Source: Pseudovibrio flavus
GTDB taxonomy: Bacteria; Pseudomonadota; Alphaproteobacteria; Rhizobiales; Stappiaceae
Direction: 5' to 3'
DNA: 64,000 nucleotides
Assembly: GCF_009711345.1 (NCBI RefSeq)
Contig: NZ_SMMA01000054.1
Span: forward strand, 1 to 64,000
The translations under genes and the position numbers were made by a program. The notes beneath the pieces were generated by a model, which worked only from the letters and a program-made list of their open reading frames with translations, was not told where the DNA came from and ran no database searches. Positions 51,501 through 61,440 of the stretch are shown here, one piece after another. Position 1 is the first letter of the stretch. Every line of letters starts with the position of its first letter.

Positions 51501-53648
51501 ATGTCCGTAATTGTTATTGTTGATGATCGTGCGATTAACCGGAGTATTTTAAACCGGTTAGCGCTTGCTGTTGACGATAGCGTGGAGACTAAGTGCTTTT
51601 CCAAGGCATCTGAAGCGCTCGCTTATATGCGTCAGTCACCACCTGATCTCGTTGTTACAGACTACAGCATGCCGGAAATGGACGGCGCAGAGCTTACCGG
51701 TCAGTTGCGTGCAACACCGGGCTGTAGCGATGTTCCGGTTATTGTGATTACCGTTTTTACAGAGCGCGTGTTTCGCATCAAAGCGTTGGAAGCAGGCGCG
51801 ACTGACTTCTTGCAAAGTCCTGTAGATCATAACGAATTCCTAAGCCGCGCCCGTAACCTTCTGGCACTGCGCAAAGAGCAGCTTGCCGCCAAGAACAGGG
51901 CGAGCGATCTGGAAAACCAGCTCTCCAGCGTTGAGCAGCGCCATCTGGTGGCTCTGCGTGACACCAAGGAGCAGCTGGGACAGGTTATCGATAGCGTGCC
52001 GGCGTTGATTACCGCAGTTGATCCCAGCGGCGTGTGCTCCTTTGCGAACACGTCTTGGGCTAGCTTTGTTGGAACTCCGCTTTCGGAGATCGTCGGGCGT
52101 CCGCTACGGGGCGAGCTGGGCAATCTAACGAACGATAGTAACCGTAGGCTTGATCGCAAAGTATTCCTTTATGGCAGGCCACTGCCTCCATACGAGGTGG
52201 AGGTAATTGCCCCGGAAGGCAAGCGCAGCCACTTTCTGGTTACGAAGGATCCGCTCAAGGATAGTAACGGCGCGATTACCCATGTGGTAACGACAGCAAC
52301 CGACATCACTGACCGCAAACGGGCAGAAGCGCATCTCATTCATATTGCGCACCATGACTCGCTGACGAACCTTCCAAACCGCACCTATCTTAGCCAACGA
52401 ATTGACGAGGAAATCGCATCACGCCGCAAGAACGGTGGATCGTTTGCTCTGCATTTCCTTGATCTTGACCGCTTTAAATCAATCAACGATGCGTTGGGCC
52501 ATCGCACTGGCGATCGCTATCTTGAAATGGTTGCCGAGCGTCTTCAAAGCTGTGTCGGGCACAAGGATATGGTCGCTCGCCTTGGTGGTGACGAGTTCGC
52601 CATCATGCAGACCGACCTTCAGCGGCCAGATGACGCTACCGCTCTGGCGCGGCGTATTGTGGAAGTGATCGAAGAGCCGTTCTATCTGGACGGACAAGAG
52701 CTGCGCACTTCGGCAAGTATCGGCATTACGCGCTTTCCGCAGGATGGCACCAGCAGCGATGAACTGCTCCGCCATGCTGATATGGCTATGTACCAATCCA
52801 AGGCAGAGGGCGGCAACGTCTATCGCCTGTTCGCTTTCAGCATGGACCAGTACGCACGCGAGTCCATCGCTCTGGAAACTGATCTGCGCCAAGCGCTGCT
52901 TTCTGACCAGCTTGAGCTTTACTATCAGCCGCAGGTGGACATTGGTACGGGCCGCATTTTCGGCGCTGAGGCATTGCTGCGCTGGCACCGACCGGGCGCC
53001 GGGCTTGTTGCTCCCGATGCGTTTTTAGGCATAGCTGAGGAAACCGGACTTATTCTGCCAATTGGTGAATGGGTGCTGATGGAAGCGTGCCGCGAGGCCA
53101 AGCGTTGGCACGAAGCGGGATATGAAGACCTGAAGGTCGCCGTCAATCTATCACCTACACAGTTCCGCAAGCAGGTGGTGCCTGACATGGTGGCAGCAGC
53201 GCTTTCTTCTACGCGCCTGCCGGCTAGCGCTTTGGAGCTGGAGATTACAGAACACATCGTTATGCATGGTTCGGAAGCCGTCGAGAATGATCTGAAAGCC
53301 ATTCAGCGACTAGGCTGCAAGATCTCCATCGATGACTTTGGTACCGGCTATTCATCGCTTATGTATCTCAGCCGTTTTTCTATCAACGGCTTGAAGATCG
53401 ACCGCGCATTCACGCGCAGTATCGGAACGGAATCGAACAACACAGCAATTGCCAAGGCAATTGTTGGTCTGGGTACCAGTTTGGGCCTGGGCGTATTGGC
53501 AGAGGGCGTCGAGACGGAAGACCAAGCCCACTATCTGCTATCAATTGGCTGCGCTCAGGCGCAGGGATACTACTATGGAAAGCCTATGCCGGCCTCCGCG
53601 TTTTTGGAGTTAGTGGCTGGGCAGCATTGTCAGGATGAACTTGCCTGA
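51501..53648 (+). CDS. Response regulator with PAS, GGDEF and EAL domains
   Basis: Domain order is REC (about 1-125, phospho-Asp in [14 protein letters not shown]), PAS (about 160-275), GGDEF (about 290-450, intact LGGDEFAIM) and EAL (about 470-710, [11 protein letters not shown]). Both enzymatic motifs look intact, so it could make or destroy cyclic di-GMP. It lies 20 bases before the RpfC-like gene, where rpfG (REC plus HD-GYP) is found in Xanthomonas, so it is the probable output of that kinase. The start is ATG 51501; a GTG 12 bases upstream is an alternative. Confidence 0.9.
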   Translation: MSVIVIVDDRAINRSILNRLALAVDDSVETKCFSKASEALAYMRQSPPDLVVTDYSMPEMDGAELTGQLRATPGCSDVPVIVITVFTERVFRIKALEAGATDFLQSPVDHNEFLSRARNLLALRKEQLAAKNRASDLENQLSSVEQRHLVALRDTKEQLGQVIDSVPALITAVDPSGVCSFANTSWASFVGTPLSEIVGRPLRGELGNLTNDSNRRLDRKVFLYGRPLPPYEVEVIAPEGKRSHFLVTKDPLKDSNGAITHVVTTATDITDRKRAEAHLIHIAHHDSLTNLPNRTYLSQRIDEEIASRRKNGGSFALHFLDLDRFKSINDALGHRTGDRYLEMVAERLQSCVGHKDMVARLGGDEFAIMQTDLQRPDDATALARRIVEVIEEPFYLDGQELRTSASIGITRFPQDGTSSDELLRHADMAMYQSKAEGGNVYRLFAFSMDQYARESIALETDLRQALLSDQLELYYQPQVDIGTGRIFGAEALLRWHRPGAGLVAPDAFLGIAEETGLILPIGEWVLMEACREAKRWHEAGYEDLKVAVNLSPTQFRKQVVPDMVAAALSSTRLPASALELEITEHIVMHGSEAVENDLKAIQRLGCKISIDDFGTGYSSLMYLSRFSINGLKIDRAFTRSIGTESNNTAIAKAIVGLGTSLGLGVLAEGVETEDQAHYLLSIGCAQAQGYYYGKPMPASAFLELVAGQHCQDELA

Positions 53649-53668
53649 ACAACAATGCTCTGAGGGGG

Positions 53669-56305
53669 GTGTTGGAAGTGGAGTATTGGAGTAAATTCCA
53701 ATTCCTTAGTGATGTAGGGAAGGGGCTTGCCTCCTTACGTGATGCTTATAAGCGCGTAAACGTTGCCACGCAGGGTGAGGCGGAAATGTCTCGCAATCGC
53801 GTGGTCTTTACGCTGTTGCTTATTCCCTATGCGCTCTCCGAGATAAAAGAGTTTGCTTACTATCCAGAACTCATCAACTGGATGATGATCTGGTTTACGT
53901 TTGGCACCGTGGCCTTGTGTGGTGCGATCTGGGCCAACCCTTGGGCCAGTCCCATTAGGCGCGGCTGTGCCCTACTTGTCGATTTGGGAACGTTGACCTG
54001 TACGCTCTATGTCGGGGGCGGCTACACGGCGATTATTTTCCCGATCTATCTCTGGGTGATCTTCGGCAATGGTTTCCGCTTCGGTTTGACCTACCTTAAG
54101 GTCGCGACCCTGTTCTCGGTGGCAGGGTTCTCGATGGTTCTCACCACCCCTTACTGGCTTGAGCAGCATTTGCTGGGCTGGGGTCTTCTCTCCTGCCTTA
54201 TCGTTCTGCCGCTCTATGCAGAGCGCCTCATATTGAGTTTGCGTAACGCTAAAAGGGAAGCAGAAGCTGCAAACCTAGCCAAAACGCAGTTTCTTACCGC
54301 CGTCAGTCATGAGCTGAGAACCCCGCTAAACGCCATCATCGGCATGGGCGATCTTCTGCAGGATACCGAGTTGGACGGCGAGCAGCGTGAAATGGCCCGA
54401 ACCATCAAAAGTTCGGCTGGCGCACTGCTATCCATGATCAATGGTATTCTTGATTTCTCCCGTATCGAAGCAGGCCAGCTGTCGGTGCATGAAGAGGTCT
54501 TTGACATCAATGATGTGCTGAAAGAAGTGGCGCAGATTGTAAGAACGCAGGCGCATGCGAAGAACCTTCAGTTCAACGTTTTCGTCTGCAGCAATCTACC
54601 GCCGCTGCTTATTGGTGATCGCCGTCATATCAAGGAAATGGTCCTCAACCTTGCCGGCAACGCTCTCAAGTTTACCGAAAACGGCTACATCGCTATTAGC
54701 GCTCAGGCAGAAAAGACATCTGGCGGCAAGCTAAGCCTGCGTATTTCTGTATCCGATACCGGTATTGGTATTAGCGAAGAAGCTCGTGAGCGTATCTTCG
54801 AGCGCTTCACGCAGGCTGATGCGTCGATCGTTGATCGTTTCGGCGGCACCGGTCTGGGCCTTGCCATTGTTAAGCAGGTTGTTGAGGGGCTTGGCGGAAC
54901 GGTTGTTCTCAAAAGCCAGCTCGGCATGGGCAGCAGCTTCATTTTGAACGTGCCTGTTGGCCGCGCTGTAACGACCGAGCTTGATAAGCTCAAGTTCTCT
55001 GAAGGGGCTGCGCTTCTCGTGGGAGAGGCACCTGATAGAAGCAAGCGCTTGATCGAGTTCCTAACGGGTACCGGTGTTCAATATCAGTGCGTTGAGACAA
55101 CTGCGCAGGCGATCCGAGAGCTGGAGCAGCTTGCCCGTCAGGGTGTTCGCAAGTCTGTCATCTTCTTTATGGCTGGCTCCAACGCTGCCCCGCTGGACAT
55201 GCTCATCACTGCGGCGAAAATGCCAAGCCGTTTGATGGATGTTGAATTCGTTCTGGTCGATGGTAAAGGTCCTCTGACCACAGATGAAAGGCGTCCACTT
55301 CAGTCGCACTGCCTTTCCCATCTGGAGAACGATTTCGGCGCTCAGGAAATTACCAGAGTGCTTCGTGCAGCAGGAGCGCGCTCTGTCAGCTATGAAGTTG
55401 CGCCGGTGGCCTTCAACCGGTCACGGCAGGAAATTGGTACGACCATGAGTATTTTGGTGGCAGAAGATAACCGCACAAACCAGCGGGTTATCGAAAAAAT
55501 TCTGCTTAAAGGCGGACACCGTTGCCATATCGTTGAAGATGGCGACAAGGCGCTGGATGCCATGGAAGCTGGCGGCTTTGACGGGGTTATTATGGACCTC
55601 AACATGCCAGTGCTGAACGGTCTTGATGCGATCAAGCTGTGGCGTATGGGAGAGCGCGGCGAAGATCACCTTCCGATTATTGCGCTGACCGCCGATGCAA
55701 CGCCAACCGCTGCTCGAAACGTAATGGAAGCTGGGGCTGATGCCTGTGCGACTAAGCCTATCGAGCCAAATGCTCTGCTGGTGTTGATTGATGAAGTCTT
55801 CGCGAGAGGGCAGATTGCAGGCGCTTCCAACGGTGAAGTTGGTTCGGATGGTCAGACCTTGAGCTTTATCAGTGACCACCCACGCTTTGGAGCAGCGTCC
55901 GCTCCTGCGGATATGGATTTCACAGCGCTGCGCAGGCTGCATGACCTAGGCGGACCGGAGTTCGTTGCTGGAATTATCGCGGACTATCTGGATGATGCGA
56001 CTACGCTTCTGCAGGACCTTTCCGACACCGTCGAGGAGAAAGACGCCAAGCTATTCCGTGAGAAGGCCCATGCGCTCCATTCGGCTTCGGTCAACGTAGG
56101 CGCTCATGAAGTGGCGACCTTATGCCGAAACTTGGAAACCATGCCGACCAAAGAGATCGAGGATAAGGGTATGACGCTTCTTCGGGAGCTGACTTGCCTA
56201 CTGGATGAAGCGCGGAGCGGTTTGAGCTCCTACCTGCTTGATATGGCTGGCATGGACCCTGAAGCGGGATCACACCAGCCGTCAAACAACATTCATCTCT
56301 TCTGA
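53669..56305 (+). CDS. RpfC-like hybrid sensor histidine kinase
   Basis: This hybrid kinase has about five N-terminal membrane helices. The loop [22 protein letters not shown] is very like RpfC, the DSF receptor. The phospho-accepting His is near residue 214 (SHELRTP), with ATPase motifs [11 protein letters not shown] and SDTGIGI. A degenerate receiver (about 445-570), a real receiver from 593 ([10 protein letters not shown]) and a C-terminal HPT domain (AHALHS near 800) follow. It overlaps no gene; its stop directly abuts that of rpfF. The start is a GTG after GAGGGGG. Confidence 0.88.
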   Translation: MLEVEYWSKFQFLSDVGKGLASLRDAYKRVNVATQGEAEMSRNRVVFTLLLIPYALSEIKEFAYYPELINWMMIWFTFGTVALCGAIWANPWASPIRRGCALLVDLGTLTCTLYVGGGYTAIIFPIYLWVIFGNGFRFGLTYLKVATLFSVAGFSMVLTTPYWLEQHLLGWGLLSCLIVLPLYAERLILSLRNAKREAEAANLAKTQFLTAVSHELRTPLNAIIGMGDLLQDTELDGEQREMARTIKSSAGALLSMINGILDFSRIEAGQLSVHEEVFDINDVLKEVAQIVRTQAHAKNLQFNVFVCSNLPPLLIGDRRHIKEMVLNLAGNALKFTENGYIAISAQAEKTSGGKLSLRISVSDTGIGISEEARERIFERFTQADASIVDRFGGTGLGLAIVKQVVEGLGGTVVLKSQLGMGSSFILNVPVGRAVTTELDKLKFSEGAALLVGEAPDRSKRLIEFLTGTGVQYQCVETTAQAIRELEQLARQGVRKSVIFFMAGSNAAPLDMLITAAKMPSRLMDVEFVLVDGKGPLTTDERRPLQSHCLSHLENDFGAQEITRVLRAAGARSVSYEVAPVAFNRSRQEIGTTMSILVAEDNRTNQRVIEKILLKGGHRCHIVEDGDKALDAMEAGGFDGVIMDLNMPVLNGLDAIKLWRMGERGEDHLPIIALTADATPTAARNVMEAGADACATKPIEPNALLVLIDEVFARGQIAGASNGEVGSDGQTLSFISDHPRFGAASAPADMDFTALRRLHDLGGPEFVAGIIADYLDDATTLLQDLSDTVEEKDAKLFREKAHALHSASVNVGAHEVATLCRNLETMPTKEIEDKGMTLLRELTCLLDEARSGLSSYLLDMAGMDPEAGSHQPSNNIHLF

Positions 56306-57301
56306 TTAAAGAGCAACTTCGCCTTGCGCTGCAGGGCGGAGTTTGTCCTGCGCTTTTGTAAGGCGCAGCATCTTCTTCATGTCAGAGTCTGTAAGCTGCA
56401 AAGCGGCTTCCACCCAAACCTCTACAACTTCTTTAAGCTCATCGTAGGTCACAGGCTGTACAATGCGTCCCGCGCGATAGATAGCGGAGTGTGCGTTGTA
56501 TTTCTTGGAGTTGCGGTTTACGTACTCTGTTGCCGCTGCGCGCCCTTCACCGTTTTCAGCAAGAACGTCTACAATGCCCATCTCGAAGAGTTCTTCTGCC
56601 GTATACAGCTTGCCGCTCATAATCATCTTCTCGGCTTGGTAGCCATCCAGACGGCGAGCGAGGAAGCTATAAGCACCCATGCCGGGGAAGAGGTTGAACA
56701 GCACCTCAGGCAGACCGAACTTCGCCTTCTTTTCGGCGATAATCACATCGCATGATAAAGCGGTTTCAAAGCCACCACCCAAAGCATCACCCTGTACCAG
56801 TGCAACCGTGTTGATCGGGCGGTCCATGCTGACGTAGTTCTGATGAATAACGTCAATGCAGCTGATCGCATAGGCGGTCAGACCAGAGCGGTCCTGCTTT
56901 TCGATGTGCTTGATGAAGAGCCCAAGGTCACCACCAAGGTTGTAAACATTAGGAACCTTGGAGCCCACCACAAGATGACGGATCGGTGTTGCCATACTCT
57001 GAGAGAAAGTATCAAAGAGGCGGGTGATGATGCGCTGAGCACCTGCTAGGTCACGCAGAAGCTCGGGAGTGAAGGAAGGGCGTTCAGGGCTGTTCATGTC
57101 AGCCCAAACAGTCATGCTGTCTTCTTCGTAGCTTAGGGAAACTGTAGGGAGCTGCGCCGCCGCAAACATCTGCGTAAGCGACATCGGATTCACAGCGCCG
57201 CGCAGACTATGGACGTTGTTTGAAACTGATGCAGCGTCGCTCGTGCCATCATTAATTTGATGTAGGGAAGTCATGGAATCTTCGCGGGTTAAATCAGGCA
57301 T
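56306..57301 (-). CDS. RpfF-like DSF synthase (crotonase family)
   Basis: This member of the enoyl-CoA hydratase family resembles RpfF, which makes the cis-2-unsaturated fatty acid DSF from acyl-ACP. It shows NLGGDLGLF, GDALGGGFETALSC (first catalytic Glu) and FGLPEVLFNLFPGMGAYSF (second catalytic Glu), a pattern that ordinary hydratases do not share. An N-terminal region (LPTVSLSYEEDSMTVWADM) also matches RpfF. It is convergent with the RpfC-like gene, as in Xanthomonas. The start is uncertain: ATG 57301 or ATG 57274. Confidence 0.85.
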   Translation of the reverse strand: MPDLTREDSMTSLHQINDGTSDAASVSNNVHSLRGAVNPMSLTQMFAAAQLPTVSLSYEEDSMTVWADMNSPERPSFTPELLRDLAGAQRIITRLFDTFSQSMATPIRHLVVGSKVPNVYNLGGDLGLFIKHIEKQDRSGLTAYAISCIDVIHQNYVSMDRPINTVALVQGDALGGGFETALSCDVIIAEKKAKFGLPEVLFNLFPGMGAYSFLARRLDGYQAEKMIMSGKLYTAEELFEMGIVDVLAENGEGRAAATEYVNRNSKKYNAHSAIYRAGRIVQPVTYDELKEVVEVWVEAALQLTDSDMKKMLRLTKAQDKLRPAAQGEVAL

Positions 57302-58036
57302 GCTCAAATCCGGTTACAGATACCGGGGTGAAAGACAAACCGCCCGGCAATCAGAGGTGTAACTACAAATCCTCTCGAGTTGCCTCTAGGTGCTGTTACT
57401 GGCAGAAAACCCAAGGTCAACTTGATGAATAGTTGTAGCAAAAATTATTTCGCCGTAATTATGGTAAATAAAAGATAAACTAGTCAACATGAAATAGTTT
57501 CAAATTTTTACTATCTATTAGTATTAGTAAAAGTTGATTTTTAAATGTTTAGAGATTAACCATAACATGTATTTTGGCATCTACTTTAATATTTGAAAAA
57601 ATCGATTTTGCGTCGTCATCCACGACATATAGTAACTACGGAAATTAAGGGTAGTATATTTGGTATATCAGTGTGCGCTGATGTGCGCTTGGCGTCATAT
57701 CAGTATATTAACCTATACAATCGATTGATTAGAAAAATTAAGCTAAATTGATCTACGAGAGCGGCTCTCCCGCTCTGATAGACGTTAGTTATTCAATGAG
57801 TAAAAACGCGGGTACTTCGCAAAGAGTAGCCAAAAGTCCAATCGCGATTCGTAACGGAAGGTTCATTTCAAGCTTTAGGTTGATGCGGGTGGGTCGTCGC
57901 TAATCGCGTCCCTCATTCGTCTAATCCATTCAAAAGGTCATTGCCTTTCTATCTATAGAGATATATCACAGCGGAAATTTCTATCGAGATGCTTGTGGGG
58001 CAGCAGGCACTCTCGATGTTTCAGGAGGGCATTACT
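57302..58036. other. AT-rich intergenic region upstream of rpfF and the aldehyde dehydrogenase
   Basis: This gap of about 735 bases is notably AT-rich. An inverted repeat TTTTACTA/TAGTAAAA lies at 57506-57532, and tandem GTGCGCT copies lie near 57675. It must hold the rpfF and aldehyde dehydrogenase promoters. I see no convincing small gene or RNA. Confidence 0.45.
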
Positions 58037-59497
58037 GTGACGAACAATCACTTGATCGGTGGGCAATGGATTGCCGCACAAACTTTGGCTATCGGCGAGG
58101 CTGTAGACCAAGCAGCGCAGTCTGCTGAGGCTGCATTCGATAGTTTTGCAAATACACCGGCAGCTCAACGGGCGTCCTTTCTTCGTGCTGTTGCGGAGGA
58201 AATTGATGCTCGCGGCGATCTGATTACAGAAGCGGGGGTGCGTGAAACAGCGCTGCCTGAGGCGCGGCTCGTCGGCGAGCGTGGCCGTACGACTGGGCAA
58301 CTGCGCATGTTTGCCGATCATATTGAAGATGGCACCTATCTTGACCGCCGTTATGATGAAGCCCTGCCAGACCGCCAGCCGATGGCTCGCCCTTCCTTAC
58401 GTCTGATGCAGCGTCCTATAGGCCCAGTCGCTGTCTTTGGGGCTTCTAACTTCCCTCTTGCGTTTTCTACAGCTGGTGGTGACACAGCTTCTGCTTGGGC
58501 AGCTGGTTGCCCTGTTGTTGTGAAGGCTCATCCTGCCCATCCTGAAACCGGCGTCATCGTTGCTAAGGCCATCCAAGCAGCAATAGAGCGCTGCGGTCTA
58601 CATTCTGGCGTGTTCTCTTTTGTTCAGGGAGACGGAGTTGAGCCAGGCCAACTCCTAGTGCAGCACCCACTTATCAAGGCCGTCGGCTTTACAGGTTCAC
58701 TTGGTGGTGGTCGCGCCCTTTTCGACCTATGTGCATCGCGCCCAGAACCTATCCCGTTCTTCGGTGAGCTGGGCTCCGTCAATCCTGTCTTCGTATCTGA
58801 CACTACACTCAAGGCCAGAGGCAATGAGTTGGCAGAGCAGTGGTGCCAGTCTCTAACAATGGGTGTTGGCCAGTTCTGCACCAATCCGGGCATTGTCGTT
58901 CTGCAAGCAGGAGAAGAGGCAGAGGCATTTATAGAGGTCGCAACGAAGGCCCTTTCAAACAGCCCTTCGCAGACAATGCTTACTGATGGTATTGCAGCCG
59001 CCTATCACAAAGGCAGTTCAGAACTCTCTTCTGCTGAAGGCACCCAGACCTTGCTAGAAGCAGCAGGAGAAGGCCGCACGGTCACCCCAGCGCTGCTTAG
59101 AACAAGCGCGCAAAACTGGCTTTCATCCAAAGCGCTGGGAGAGGAAGTGTTTGGTCCATTGGGTTTGGTCGTAGTGGCTGAGGGGAGCGACGAAGTGCTT
59201 GCAATTGCCCGCGCCCTAGAAGGGCAGCTTACTTGCACATTGCAGATCGAGCAGAGCGATAAAGACTTTGCCAAATCGCTACTGCCTATTTTGGAGCGCA
59301 AAGCTGGCCGTATTCTAGTCAACGGCTTCCCGACCGGTGTTGAGGTTGCTGATGCGATGGTGCATGGCGGCCCATACCCTGCCTCCACCAATTTCGGAGC
59401 AACCTCTGTTGGTTCCATGGCAATTCGGCGGTTCCTGCGCCCCGTTTGCTATCAGAATGTAGATGAGGAGCTGATGCCAGAAGGCTGGCTGAGCTGA
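58037..59497 (+). CDS. NADP-dependent aldehyde dehydrogenase (alpha-ketoglutarate semialdehyde dehydrogenase type)
   Basis: This aldehyde dehydrogenase has the general base Glu in FGELGSVNP, the nucleophile Cys in GQFCTNPG, and the cofactor-binding FGASNFP. It matches the group acting on 2-oxoglutarate semialdehyde in sugar-acid and hydroxyproline catabolism. The start is GTG 58037 after CAGGAGGG; the upstream frame extends over the AT-rich leader. It stands alone, followed by a terminator, with no obvious partner enzymes nearby. Confidence 0.85.
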   Translation: MTNNHLIGGQWIAAQTLAIGEAVDQAAQSAEAAFDSFANTPAAQRASFLRAVAEEIDARGDLITEAGVRETALPEARLVGERGRTTGQLRMFADHIEDGTYLDRRYDEALPDRQPMARPSLRLMQRPIGPVAVFGASNFPLAFSTAGGDTASAWAAGCPVVVKAHPAHPETGVIVAKAIQAAIERCGLHSGVFSFVQGDGVEPGQLLVQHPLIKAVGFTGSLGGGRALFDLCASRPEPIPFFGELGSVNPVFVSDTTLKARGNELAEQWCQSLTMGVGQFCTNPGIVVLQAGEEAEAFIEVATKALSNSPSQTMLTDGIAAAYHKGSSELSSAEGTQTLLEAAGEGRTVTPALLRTSAQNWLSSKALGEEVFGPLGLVVVAEGSDEVLAIARALEGQLTCTLQIEQSDKDFAKSLLPILERKAGRILVNGFPTGVEVADAMVHGGPYPASTNFGATSVGSMAIRRFLRPVCYQNVDEELMPEGWLS

Positions 59498-59514
59498 TTC
59501 ATCAAACTTGATGA

Positions 59515-59541
59515 TCGGGAGGGCTCGCTCTCCCGATTTTC
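59515..59541 (+). terminator. Rho-independent terminator
   Basis: An 8-bp stem ATCGGGAG/CTCCCGAT followed by TTTTC lies shortly after the aldehyde dehydrogenase stop. Confidence 0.8.
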
Positions 59542-59881
59542 GCGCGGCACTCATCCATCAAATGTGATGGGTCTTGGCAATTATCTGTCTACAACTCGCG
59601 TGAAAACTTCACTCAAAAAATCAGCATTTTTGGGGCTGCACTTTAGAAGCATTTAATGCGCTGCGAAAAGCCGTTGAATATCAATGCTTCTAAATGTGAT
59701 CGAGCGGCGCGAAGTCGCTTATTCTGTCAAATACATACCTGTAAAATTTGCCTGCATAATTTCGTTGGTCGGAGCCTGCCAACGGCTTCCTGCAATAGTG
59801 CCCGGACACGCCAACTTGTAACCATAGCCATAGCGAAATTGAACAGCGGTTGCTGTTCCAATGTTAAAGCAGGTGGGCGAC
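59542..59881 (+). other. Intergenic region with near-palindromes
   Basis: CATCAA-AC-TTGATG at 59501-59514 and the similar CATCAAATGTGATG at 59557-59570 may be paired operator half-sites. The rest of the gap, up to the glycosyltransferase start, holds no gene I can support; a 77-codon frame at 59656 has no ribosome site. Confidence 0.4.
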
Positions 59882-60622
59882 ATGTCTGAGTTAATAAAAG
59901 TGTTTATCGGGTACGATCCAGATGAGGTAATGCCCTATCACGTCCTTAGCCAAAGCATCATAGAAAACAGCTCCCTGCCTGTATCCATTGTTCCGGTAGC
60001 GTTGAAGAATTTAGGCAAGCTCTACTACCGCGATCGCAATGAGCTGCAATCGACAGAGTTCTCGTTCAGCCGGTTCCTTGCTCCCTATCTTTCCAACTAT
60101 GAAGGTTGGGGCATTTTCATGGACTGTGACATGTTCGTGCGTCAGGATCTGGCAGAGCTTTGGGCCCTTCGCGACGATAAATACGCGGTTATGTGCTGCA
60201 AGCACGATTACCAGCCCAAGGAAGACGCCAAGTTTTTGGGGCGCGTGCAAACCAAGTACGAAAAGAAGAACTGGTCCAGTGTCATGCTGTTCAACAACAG
60301 CAAATGCCGCGCACTGACTCCAGATTATGTTTCAACCCGAACCGGCTTGGAGCTTCATCAGTTCAAGTGGTTGGAAGGTGATCATCTAATCGGTTCCATT
60401 CCATTGAAATGGAACCACTTGGTTGGCGTGTACGACTATGACCCTGCTGCGGCTCTTGTGCACTTTACCGAGGGTGGGCCGTACTTCGAAACCTACAAGG
60501 ACTGCGATTATTCTGAGGAATGGGAGCGGTACAAAGCCCGCACCTTACACGTCGCAAAAGACACAGTTGCCCAACCGAGTAAGGAGGCTGCCAATGGCGT
60601 TAAAGAGCTGGTTTCCTCCTGA
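59882..60622 (+). CDS. Glycosyltransferase (GT8-like)
   Basis: This 246-residue GT-A protein has KVFIGYDPDEVMPYHVL at its start and the metal motif MDCDMF. The start at MSELIKV follows GGTGGG; the longer frame is inside the leader. Its 3' end overlaps the next gene by 29 bases, so the two are coupled. Together with the next two genes it probably builds a surface polysaccharide. Confidence 0.83.
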   Translation: MSELIKVFIGYDPDEVMPYHVLSQSIIENSSLPVSIVPVALKNLGKLYYRDRNELQSTEFSFSRFLAPYLSNYEGWGIFMDCDMFVRQDLAELWALRDDKYAVMCCKHDYQPKEDAKFLGRVQTKYEKKNWSSVMLFNNSKCRALTPDYVSTRTGLELHQFKWLEGDHLIGSIPLKWNHLVGVYDYDPAAALVHFTEGGPYFETYKDCDYSEEWERYKARTLHVAKDTVAQPSKEAANGVKELVSS

Positions 60623-61436
60623 GCTCCATTCCAGCTATGTGGTAACGACAACGTTTCATCGGTCCGGCTATGAGCTCTACGGGAGCAAATGCATAGAGTC
60701 ATTTCTGCGGTTCTGGCCGGACGATGTGAAGATGGTCGTCTATGCCGAAGACGTGGAGGTGAAGGAGCAGGACGACCGCCTGATCGTTCTGGACCAGCGC
60801 CCCACGCTGGCAGCTCTTCAGTCTTTCAAAGAGGCTTACGCAGGTGAGCCTAAGGCTAACGGCACCTGCCGTGCAGCTAGCGGTGAACCCTATAACTTTC
60901 GATGGGATGCGGTTCGCTTTTCCAACAAGGTCTTTGCTATCACCCACGCTATCAAAGCATGGCATGGTAGGGCAGACCACCTCATCTGGCTGGATGCGGA
61001 TACGGTAACGCGTAAGCCAGTAACGGCCGAATTGTTAGAGAAAGTATCGCCAGCCCAAAACGAGCTTGCTGCCTACCTCAACCGGCGCAGCTATCCAGAG
61101 TGTGGTTGGGTTGGATATAACCTTAAGCATCCTCACATCTTGCGCTTCGCGGAAACGTTTGAGGACAGCTACACAAGTGGTGCTTTCATGAACATGAAAG
61201 AAAACCACGACAGCTACGTCTTCTGGCAGATTGCTTTAGAGATGGAGAACGCCGACGGCATTCCGTTCAAAAAGTTGGGCTCCGACCGCGCTCGCGGCCA
61301 TATCTTCCTCAACAGCGAGTTGGGAAAGTACCTCGATCATTTGAAAGGGCCGAGAAAAAACACAGGTCGTAGCTTCGTGAATGACGTACGCCCATGGCGT
61401 CTTGATCGCATCTGGCAACTTCTTAGAGCACGGTGA
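60594..61436 (+). CDS. Glycosyltransferase-like protein
   Basis: This 280-residue protein contains LIWLDADTVTRKPV, a GT-A DxD metal motif, and is otherwise similar in pattern to its neighbour. The start at MALKSWF follows AAGGAGG inside the end of the previous gene, which decides it over a much longer frame. It probably adds a sugar to the same surface polymer; the exact linkage is unknown. Confidence 0.78.
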   Translation: MALKSWFPPELHSSYVVTTTFHRSGYELYGSKCIESFLRFWPDDVKMVVYAEDVEVKEQDDRLIVLDQRPTLAALQSFKEAYAGEPKANGTCRAASGEPYNFRWDAVRFSNKVFAITHAIKAWHGRADHLIWLDADTVTRKPVTAELLEKVSPAQNELAAYLNRRSYPECGWVGYNLKHPHILRFAETFEDSYTSGAFMNMKENHDSYVFWQIALEMENADGIPFKKLGSDRARGHIFLNSELGKYLDHLKGPRKNTGRSFVNDVRPWRLDRIWQLLRAR

Positions 61437-61440
61437 GCGG

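Noticed and set aside
59656-59889. 77-codon frame before the glycosyltransferase
   Set aside because: It has no ribosome site and overlaps the real start of the next gene in another frame.
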